A stretch of DNA of 64,000 bases from Bin90 sp965214635 (GTDB lineage Bacteria; Chloroflexota; Dehalococcoidia; Lucifugimonadales; JADFKI01). The number at the start of each line of letters is the position of its first letter. The first letter of the stretch is position 1. Positions 8,869-15,390 of the stretch are shown here, piece after piece. The notes under the pieces are model-generated. The model was not told the origin of the DNA and ran no database searches. It was given only the letters and a program-made list of their open reading frames with translations. The stretch is from the NCBI GenBank assembly GCA_965214635.1, contig OZ243964.1, forward strand, positions 1,798,001-1,862,000. The letters run 5' to 3'. The position numbers and the translations under genes are program-made.

Positions 8869-10248
8869 ATGCAAGAACACATCCAACTGAGCCAAAAAGA
8901 GGTTAACCGCGACCTGCTGGCAGGCGTGCTGGGCACGCCGAAGTGGTGGCTGGGCGCTGTCGCCTTCCTCGTGCTGGTCATCTGCACGGGGCTGGGCGCA
9001 TACGGCTGGGAAATCAACAGAGGACTCGGCGTTACAGGGCTGGGGCGACCCGTGCTTTGGGGCTTTTACATCACCAACTTCGTGTTCTGGATCGGCATCA
9101 GCCACGCCGGGATAATGATCAGCGCCATCTTGCGCTTGACGCAAGCAGAATGGCGGCGACCCGTAACCCGCGCCGCTGAGGTCATGACGCTGTTCTCCCT
9201 CGTTGCCGCGCTCTCGAACATCATGTTCCATGTGGGGCGACCGTGGCGGTTGTTTTGGGTGTACCCATATGACTTTTCGCGCGACATCTTCATGAACATA
9301 CGCTCCCCGTTCGTGTGGGATCCGAGCGCGGTGATGACATACCTGATAGGCAGCTCGCTGTTCGTGTTCGTGGCGCTGATACCGGACTTGGCAGTCGTGC
9401 GCGACCGCGCCACCGGGCGATGGGCGCCGCGCATATATGCGATACTCTGCCTCGGCTGGCGTGGAACGCCCCGCCAATGGCGCCTGCAGGCGATTGCCGG
9501 GATACTGCTGTCCGCACTCGTGCTGCCGGTGTTCGTGTCGGTGCACAGCATCGTGTCTTGGGACTTTGCGGTGGCAATCGGCGTCGAAGGCTGGCACTCC
9601 ACCATCTTCGCACCGTACTTCATCATCGGCGCAATTCACTCTGGGGTGTCTGCGGTCGCGATGATAATGGCGCTGATAGTGTGGATGTGGAAGATGGACA
9701 GGTACATCCGTCCCGACCACTTCGACGCCATCGGGCGGCTGCTCATCGTAGTGGCAGCCACATGGTTCTTCTTCTTCGTGCTGGAGTGGGTGTTCGCGCT
9801 CTACACGCTGGAGCCGCCGGAGGTGGCACTGCGAGAGCTACAGGTGTTTGAAAGCCCGTTCTGGTGGCTGTTCATCATATTCCTGCTGACTTCGTTCTTC
9901 ATCCCCGTGCCTGCGTGGCTGTTCAAGAGTGTGCGGCGTAGCCCGGCGCTCATGTTCTTCACCACGGTGCTGGTGAACATCGGAATGTGGCTCGAGCGCT
10001 TCCTGATTATCATCCCGGGGCTTGCGAGGCGCACGCCGTTCACCTTCGACTGGGGAACATACACACCGAGCATCGTAGAGATACTCATCGTCGCCGAGAC
10101 ATTCGCCTTCGTGGCGCTGGGGATGCTGCTGTTCGCCAAGGTGTTCCCGCTGATACCCATCTTCGATGTGAAAGAAGGCATGGTGTTCCACGACGAGATT
10201 AAGATAGGTCGGCGCACAGTGCCGGCAAGCATACGCGAAACGCCCTAG
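8869..10248 (+). CDS. actC: Alternative complex III subunit ActC, NrfD family
   Basis: 459 residues with about ten membrane helices. The segment around residues 63-105 (FYITNFVFWIGISHAGIMIS, then EWRRPVTRAAEVM) is the typical ActC/NrfD quinol-binding signature, with the conserved histidine in SHAG. Further conserved elements are FHVGRPWRLFW and VSVHSIVSWDF. It should oxidise menaquinol or ubiquinol at the periplasmic side and pass electrons to the iron-sulfur subunit. It lies 78 bases after its paralogue and 48 bases before actD, within one likely transcript. Confidence 0.87.
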   Translation: MQEHIQLSQKEVNRDLLAGVLGTPKWWLGAVAFLVLVICTGLGAYGWEINRGLGVTGLGRPVLWGFYITNFVFWIGISHAGIMISAILRLTQAEWRRPVTRAAEVMTLFSLVAALSNIMFHVGRPWRLFWVYPYDFSRDIFMNIRSPFVWDPSAVMTYLIGSSLFVFVALIPDLAVVRDRATGRWAPRIYAILCLGWRGTPRQWRLQAIAGILLSALVLPVFVSVHSIVSWDFAVAIGVEGWHSTIFAPYFIIGAIHSGVSAVAMIMALIVWMWKMDRYIRPDHFDAIGRLLIVVAATWFFFFVLEWVFALYTLEPPEVALRELQVFESPFWWLFIIFLLTSFFIPVPAWLFKSVRRSPALMFFTTVLVNIGMWLERFLIIIPGLARRTPFTFDWGTYTPSIVEILIVAETFAFVALGMLLFAKVFPLIPIFDVKEGMVFHDEIKIGRRTVPASIRETP

Positions 10249-10296
10249 CAGGGTTCAAAAGAAAGACCGCTCATCAAGTAAGTTAAGAGGCGTTAG

Positions 10297-10821
10297 ATGG
10301 CAAAAAGAAGCGTGTTGGGGCTGTTCCCCGAAGAGCAGGTAGACGCAGCAGCGGACGCAATGGATTCGCTGGCGTCTGCCGGATACACGACCAGCGAGTA
10401 CGATGTCATCACGGGTACGCCGTATCCCGAAGGCACATTCGGCGAAGCCGAGCCTGTCCATAAGCTCTTCCGCTGGCCCCTAATGGGCGCAGCCTGCGGC
10501 TTCATCGTCGGGCTTATGGTAACCGGCGGCTCGCAGCTGGCGTATCCGCTCGTTACCGGCGGCAAGCCCATCCTGTCCATCCCCCCGATGGCTATCGTGA
10601 TGTACGAGGGCACAATGCTCGGCGCAATCATATTCGCTGTCATCGGAATCATCCTCGAATCAAGGCTTCCCCGCATGTTCATGGGCGCATATGACAAGAG
10701 CATCACGGAGGGATACATCGGCGTCAGCGTAACTGCCGACGAAAGCCGAATGCCAGAAGCCGAACAGGTGCTGCGCGATGCAGGCGCAGAACGCGTCAAG
10801 AGGGGTTGGGAGAGCGACTAA
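10297..10821 (+). CDS. actD: Alternative complex III subunit ActD (DUF3341)
   Basis: 174 residues with the DUF3341 layout: a soluble N-terminal domain beginning with the GLFPEEQVDAAADAMDSLAS segment, two membrane helices (about residues 63-82 and 98-118), and a small soluble C-terminal domain with a ferredoxin-like feel (GYIGVSVTADES). ActD is a peripheral membrane subunit without redox centres. The stop is three bases from the ATG of actE, so the two are probably coupled. Confidence 0.9.
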   Translation: MAKRSVLGLFPEEQVDAAADAMDSLASAGYTTSEYDVITGTPYPEGTFGEAEPVHKLFRWPLMGAACGFIVGLMVTGGSQLAYPLVTGGKPILSIPPMAIVMYEGTMLGAIIFAVIGIILESRLPRMFMGAYDKSITEGYIGVSVTADESRMPEAEQVLRDAGAERVKRGWESD

Positions 10822-10824
10822 CGA

Positions 10825-11526
10825 ATGCGGATGATGACTTTGGGTAACACTCGTTTAGGCTGGGGCAGAGCGCAAGGCGGCGTACGCCTGCGTATCGGCT
10901 TGCTGCTGGGGCTGGTGCTGCTGCTGACGATAAGCGCACTGGGCTGCTACAACACGCGCACCGGCAATGTGGATGTGGGCGGCTCTATCAACTTCAAACT
11001 GCCTGCGTTCCCCCAGACCGGCTCGCACGCAGTCGAGGTGTTCACCGACATGCACTTCCAACCCTCATATCGCTCCCAAGAGGGGCCGCGCATCCTCCCG
11101 CCAGAGGGGTCTGTCCCCGTAACCGGGCGTGAGCTAGAGTACGACACGGTGGAAGAGTATCAGGCGCTCCCAATACCGAGCGGCGTAGCATCCGACGGAG
11201 AAGCCATTAGCAGGGCGCAGCACACATATGAGACGAACTGCCAAGTCTGCCACGGCTCTAACCTGCTTGGCGAGGATGGGGACGCCGCCATCCTGCGATA
11301 CTTGGACGACGGAGGGACGCCGCCGCGCAACTTGGTAGCCGGCGATACGCTCAATGCCACCGACGGCGAGGTGTTCGCTTGGATAACCTACGGCGGGCAG
11401 CCGGGCTTCGCATCTGCACTGCGCGACAGACCGACCACCACTTGGATGCCCCAATTCGGACGCCTGCTCACCGAGCAAGAGCGCTGGGAATTGGTGATGT
11501 ACATCCGCCAGCAGCAGGGACAGTAG
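10825..11526 (+). CDS. actE: Alternative complex III subunit ActE, monohaem cytochrome c lipoprotein
   Basis: 233 residues with a hydrophobic signal (about 22-38) and a lipobox ending at Cys41, so it is predicted to be a membrane-tethered periplasmic lipoprotein. One haem site, CQVCH at 139-143, and a methionine in TTTWMPQF (Met208) as the likely sixth ligand mark a class I cytochrome c. It follows actD by three bases and is the last gene before a terminator. Three ATG codons cluster at the start (10825, 10831, 10834); the first is used here. Confidence 0.88.
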   Translation: MRMMTLGNTRLGWGRAQGGVRLRIGLLLGLVLLLTISALGCYNTRTGNVDVGGSINFKLPAFPQTGSHAVEVFTDMHFQPSYRSQEGPRILPPEGSVPVTGRELEYDTVEEYQALPIPSGVASDGEAISRAQHTYETNCQVCHGSNLLGEDGDAAILRYLDDGGTPPRNLVAGDTLNATDGEVFAWITYGGQPGFASALRDRPTTTWMPQFGRLLTEQERWELVMYIRQQQGQ

Positions 11527-11596
11527 GTTTTTTTCCATCTATACGCCCAGTGGCTGCGGGCGCTCACTGCGCGCATAGGCGTGCCGACAATCCCGT

Positions 11597-11634
11597 AAAA
11601 TCCCCTTTTCCCGCATACGGACGAGGGGATTTTT
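11597..11634 (+). terminator. Rho-independent terminator after the complex III locus
   Basis: AAAATCCCC at 11597-11605 pairs with GGGGATTTT at 11625-11633 and ends in a T run. It closes the transcript of actA-actE. The remaining sequence to 11872 shows no gene and no clear promoter. Confidence 0.75.
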
Positions 11635-11872
11635 GCGTCTTGCCCTCTTACCCAATATCCAAATATCCAAAGAGTGTATGCAAGAGCCGCAGCGCCGTGT
11701 GCGAGCCGAAATCGGTTTTCAGCGAGAATATGCTACAATGGCGGCAATAACATCTAACAGGGTTGTCCAGCTGCGATGTGTGATTGACGCAGACCAGAAG
11801 CAGGTTCTCGCTTCCGATTCTGGTTGTAAAACGCCCTTGTGGGATTCACAAAACGACGATAAGGACGGGGAA

Positions 11873-13159
11873 ATGAGCGCCCAAAATCTTGAGACCGCAT
11901 ACACCATCGACACTTCCAGCATCAAGTTCGGTCCCGGCGTAACGCGCGAGGTGGGGTATGAGATGCGGCGGTTGGGCGCAAAGCGCGTGATGGTGGTTAC
12001 CGACCCGCGTATGGCGGCGAGCGATGCGGTGGCGGTTACGCTCGAATCGCTGCGCGCCGAGAGCATCGACACCCTGCTGTTCGACGCCGTGAGCGTCGAG
12101 CCAACAGACATATCGTTCAAAGAGGCGATACGCGTGGCGACCGAAGGCGAGTTCGACGGCTTCGTGGCTGTGGGCGGCGGCTCCAGCATCGACACCGCCA
12201 AAGCCGCCAACCTATACTCCACATACCCCGCGGACTTCCTGAAATATGTGAATGCTCCCATCGGCGAGGGCGCCCCCGTGCCGGGGCAACTGAAACCGCT
12301 GATTGCGATACCCACCACATCGGGCACGGGCAGCGAGACCACGGGCGTAGCCATCTTCGACTTCCTCGAACTTGAGGCAAAAACCGGCATAGCGCACCGC
12401 GCGCTGCGGCCGGTTATGGGCATCGTTGACCCGCTGCATTCGCAGACGCTCCCAAGCGAGGTGGTGGCGTGCAGCGGCTTCGATGTGCTGTGTCACGGGC
12501 TGGAATCCTACACCGCGCTGCCGTTTAGCGAGCGCGATGCCCCCGAGAATCCCGGCGCTCGCCCATCGTATCAGGGCGCTAACCCCATCAGCGATGTGTG
12601 GGCAACGCGTGCCATCGAGATGGTCGCCGCAAATATGGCGCGGGCGTACGACGCGGCAGACGACATAGAGGCGCGCAGCCAAATGATGCTCGCCGCCACA
12701 TTCGCCGGAGTCGGGTTCGGCAACGCCGGCTGCCATCTGCCGCACGGGATGTCGTATCCAGTGTCCGGGATGGTGCGAGAGTTTGTGCCGCCCGGTTACC
12801 CAGAAGGCGCACCGCTCGTGCCACACGGGATGTCGGTCATCCTTAATGCGCCTGCCGTGTTCCGGTTCACTGCGCCGACCAACCCGCAGCGCCATCTTCA
12901 TGCGGCACGGCTGATGGGGCAAGACACGCGCGGCGCAAGCCCAGAAGACGCCGGCGAACTGCTGTCAGACGCCATACTCTCGCTGATGCGCCGCGTGAAC
13001 ATGCCCAACGGGTTAAGCGCTGTGGGATACACCGAAAACGATGTGGGTCGGCTGATAGAGGGCACACTGCCGCAGCATCGCGTAGTGAAGCTTTCGCCTC
13101 GCCCCGTCGGCGCTGACGAGCTGCGAACGCTGTTTTTGGACAGCATGACCCTGTGGTGA
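11873..13159 (+). CDS. Iron-containing alcohol dehydrogenase, hydroxyacid-oxoacid transhydrogenase type
   Basis: 428 residues of the iron-dependent alcohol dehydrogenase superfamily. The NAD-binding GGGSSIDTAK motif, the PTTSGTGSE motif, and metal-site residues in FDVLCHGLES and HLPHGMSY are all present. The insertion around ALPFSERDAPENPGARPSYQ, followed by GANPISDVW, is characteristic of hydroxyacid-oxoacid transhydrogenases (ADHFE1 group), which move hydride between 4-hydroxybutyrate and 2-oxoglutarate. A plain 4-hydroxybutyrate-type dehydrogenase is the main alternative. The ATG at 11873 is chosen because it follows AAGGACGGGGAA; the frame is open 80 codons further upstream but that part has no similarity to the family. 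Confidence 0.85.
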   Translation: MSAQNLETAYTIDTSSIKFGPGVTREVGYEMRRLGAKRVMVVTDPRMAASDAVAVTLESLRAESIDTLLFDAVSVEPTDISFKEAIRVATEGEFDGFVAVGGGSSIDTAKAANLYSTYPADFLKYVNAPIGEGAPVPGQLKPLIAIPTTSGTGSETTGVAIFDFLELEAKTGIAHRALRPVMGIVDPLHSQTLPSEVVACSGFDVLCHGLESYTALPFSERDAPENPGARPSYQGANPISDVWATRAIEMVAANMARAYDAADDIEARSQMMLAATFAGVGFGNAGCHLPHGMSYPVSGMVREFVPPGYPEGAPLVPHGMSVILNAPAVFRFTAPTNPQRHLHAARLMGQDTRGASPEDAGELLSDAILSLMRRVNMPNGLSAVGYTENDVGRLIEGTLPQHRVVKLSPRPVGADELRTLFLDSMTLW

Positions 13160-13374
13160 GCAAAGTATTCTCAATCAGCACGGAGGTAGCGTTTCCATTC
13201 AGGTGGTCGAAGACAGAAGCCCGCGCCGCTGTAGCAGCACCAGCAGGTTGTGAGGCGTCCACGCTGTGCCCATTCGCTCCCGCCGCCGTATCTCTCGCTT
13301 GAAACCGCTCCAACCGAGATGCGGTCTTGTATCTAACCAATGATGCTAGTTTAGAGGGTAGTTGAAAAAGCCAC

Positions 13375-13425
13375 GGGGATGCTCCATTCTGTGAGTTAAT
13401 AGACTTGCAGATGAGGAGCACCCCC
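13375..13425 (+). promoter_or_regulatory. Hairpin covering the transposase ribosome binding site
   Basis: GGGGATGCTCC (13375-13385) can pair with GGAGCACCCCC (13415-13425), whose last base abuts the ATG at 13426 and which includes the GAGGAG ribosome binding site. Such a structure would limit translation from read-through transcripts, as known for several IS elements. It is conserved in the second copy near 44272-44322. Confidence 0.5.
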
Positions 13426-14215
13426 ATGACTAGCGTAGATATTATCACAGAATTGTTCTGCAAAGTAGATGATGTGATGAGAGACATTCCCAATCACAGC
13501 CAAGCAGCGCTTCACCCAAGCGAACTGGTTACCATCGGAGTGCTCTATGCCTTCAAAGGCGTAGGATGCGGGCCCTTCTATCGCTGGGCCTACTATACAA
13601 TCACATAGATATGTTCCCCCGTCTGCCCGAACGCACGAGGCTGTTTCGCCGCCTCAAAAATCACCAAGACTGGACACGCCGCTTTCTCGCTGACCCGAGC
13701 CTGTTGGGTGTGGCAGACGCTTATGTCATAGAACTGATACATCCTGTGCGTGAGGGCAGAACCACCAAGCAGATAGCAAAGAAAAGGGCAAGTCCAACTA
13801 CCGGTGGATAGTGGGCGGCAAGCTCTGCTTGGTGCTGAACCATCTCGGGCTGGTCGTAGACTGGGATTGCAGCACTGCCAACAGGCATGGCAGTCGCTTC
13901 ATCCATCTGATTGAGCGTTTCGTTGGGCGCATGGTCGTGCTGACAGATATGGGCTTTCACACTGCCGATGCTGACCCGCCCAACCTCAAACTCTGTCGCA
14001 GAGGGAAGTGGAATGTGCGAATGAAAGTGGAGAGCATGCTGTCTATGCTGACGGTGGTGTGTCATATGAAGAAGATGCGCCATAGGGTCTGGGAGCATTT
14101 CAAAACTCGGCTTGCTTACTTGATGATAGCCTTCAACATCATGGTGCAGTGGGATGGGCTTGTGCCAGATGAACACGGCGTTGTGCGCCTTTCTATTGCA
14201 CGATTTACTCTATAA
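13426..14215 (+). pseudogene. DDE transposase, frameshifted in two places
   Basis: Three consecutive reading frames form one transposase: a part starting MTSVDIITELFCKVDDV to about 13608, a part with PRLPERTRLFRRLKNHQDW from about 13600 to 13811, and a part from 13811 on with GGKLCLVLNHLGLVVDWD. Probable catalytic residues are the aspartates in GVADAY and VVLTDMGFH and the glutamate in VESMLSML. The frame changes near 13595 and 13790 would stop production of full-length protein unless there is programmed shifting, for which no slippery site is seen. Confidence 0.75.
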
Positions 14216-14261
14216 CTCAACTAGCACCATTGGTTATTAAGACTGTTAGGTAGAGGGTAAG

Positions 14262-14756
14262 TTGAGTAACATGAGAGAGAGTAGTGGTCTTAGGGAACGC
14301 TGGCGAAGATGGGGACATCTGTATGGTATAGTCTTCGTAACAGTATTTGTGCTTTTGATAGTGTATGATGTGTGGCAAGCAGCGTATGCGTCTGTGCAAG
14401 AATCGGCTCACATGATTTTGTCAAATATTGGAAGAACGGGTGAAAAGGCTACATACATAACTGTATTCCTTATGGAGGTAGTGGCAATCATGATGGGAAC
14501 AGGTGATGCGATAGCAAGATGGGCGAGGGAACGGAGTGAGAAACGCCAAGCGCAAATCCGTGAGGAAGCCTTCAAAGAAGGTGAAGCCCGCGGTGAAGCT
14601 CGCGGCAGAGCAGAAGGTGAAGCCCGTGGTGAAGCCCGCGGCAGAGCAGAAGGCGTGGCTCGTGCAAGAGCGTACTACGAGCGCATGATGGCAGCGAAAG
14701 AGCGCGGCGAGCCGTTCAACGAACCCCCGCCGTCGGAACAGAACACCACCACTTAG
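14262..14756 (+). CDS. Membrane-anchored coil protein with EARG repeats, copy 1
   Basis: 164 residues: two predicted membrane helices (about 22-40 and 65-82), then a charged helical tail with tandem GEARGEARGRAE units (two 12-residue repeats) and an end rich in Pro and Ser. The family is unknown to me; similar Arg/Glu/Gly coil tails occur in Rpn-type nucleases, but no nuclease domain is visible. The start could be the TTG at 14262 or the ATG at 14271; AGGGTAAG lies just upstream. It sits 27 bases after the IS end, is repeated downstream in truncated form, and occurs again near 44.5-44.9 kb, always with the same IS. Codon use and base composition look more AT-rich than the neighbours. Confidence 0.6.
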   Translation: MSNMRESSGLRERWRRWGHLYGIVFVTVFVLLIVYDVWQAAYASVQESAHMILSNIGRTGEKATYITVFLMEVVAIMMGTGDAIARWARERSEKRQAQIREEAFKEGEARGEARGRAEGEARGEARGRAEGVARARAYYERMMAAKERGEPFNEPPPSEQNTTT

Positions 14757-14770
14757 CCACAAGCCCTTTA

Positions 14771-15142
14771 GCATATGATGTGTGGCAATCAGCGTATGCG
14801 TCTGTGCAAGAATCGGCACACATGATTTTGTCAAATATTGGAAGAACGGGTGAAAAGGCTACATACATAACTGTATTCCTTATGGAGGTAGTGGCAATCA
14901 TGATGGGAACAGGAGATGCGATAGCAAGATGGGCGCGGGAACGAAGTGAGAAACGCCAAGCGCAAATCCGTGAGGAAGCCTTCAAAGAAGGTGAAGCCCG
15001 CGGCAGAGCAGAAGGTGAAGCCCGCGGCAGAGCAGAAGGCGTGGCTCGTGCAAGAGAGTACTACGAGCGCATGATGGCAGCGAAAGAGCGCGGCGAGCCG
15101 TTCAACGAACCTCCGCCGTCGGAACAGAACACCACCACTTAG
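14771..15142 (+). pseudogene. Truncated tandem copy of the EARG-repeat gene
   Basis: Starting at the junction after CCCTTTAGCA this repeats the gene at 14262 from its codon about 31 (YDVWQ) to the same C-terminal SEQNTTT, so the first membrane helix and start codon are missing. A GTG at 14780 could start a 120-residue product but has no ribosome binding site. The tail has two 8-residue GEARGRAE units instead of the 12-residue units of copy 1. Confidence 0.65.
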
Positions 15143-15161
15143 CCACAAGCCCTTATTACCC

Positions 15162-15198
15162 AAAAGCCCTTGCTAGACGAACTCTAACGAGGGCTTTT
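15162..15198 (+). terminator. Terminator after the EARG-repeat genes
   Basis: AAAAGCCCT (15162-15170) pairs with AGGGCTTTT (15190-15198). With A and T runs on both sides it could act in either direction. Confidence 0.6.
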
Positions 15199-15317
15199 CC
15201 TTGTTTAGAAACCATGCATCATTACCTCCACAATCCTGCACTATGCGGGAGAGGCATTTTGCTTACGATGTCAGCAGCGGTTAGACTGCGGCATTATCAA
15301 TCAGAGAAGAAACACAG

Positions 15318-15347
15318 TCCCTTCCTCATAATAATAAGCGGAAGGGA
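15318..15347 (-). terminator. Hairpin downstream of gyrA
   Basis: TCCCTTCC at 15318-15325 pairs with GGAAGGGA at 15340-15347, about 45 bases past the gyrA stop. The T content after the stem on the minus strand is modest, so it is a plausible but weak terminator. A nine-base G run lies at 15368-15376 between stop and hairpin. Confidence 0.45.
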
Positions 15348-15390
15348 TTGTTGGGGCGATAGCTGGAGGGGGGGGGCAGACCGACTTTCG

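Larger units (their letters stand above)
13335..14235 (+). mobile_element. Insertion sequence, copy 1 (transposase broken)
   Basis: The ends are AACCAATGATGCTAGTT (13335-13351) and AACTAGCACCATTGGTT (14219-14235), inverted repeats with one mismatch over 17 bases. They enclose a transposase coding region split into three frames. No target-site duplication is evident in the flanks. The family resembles IS4/IS5/IS982-type DDE elements but I cannot fix it. Confidence 0.8.

Noticed and set aside
13335..14235. Programmed frameshifting of the transposase
   Set aside because: The frame changes are at two places without a slippery A or T run, and the second copy has different lesions, so decay is the simpler explanation.
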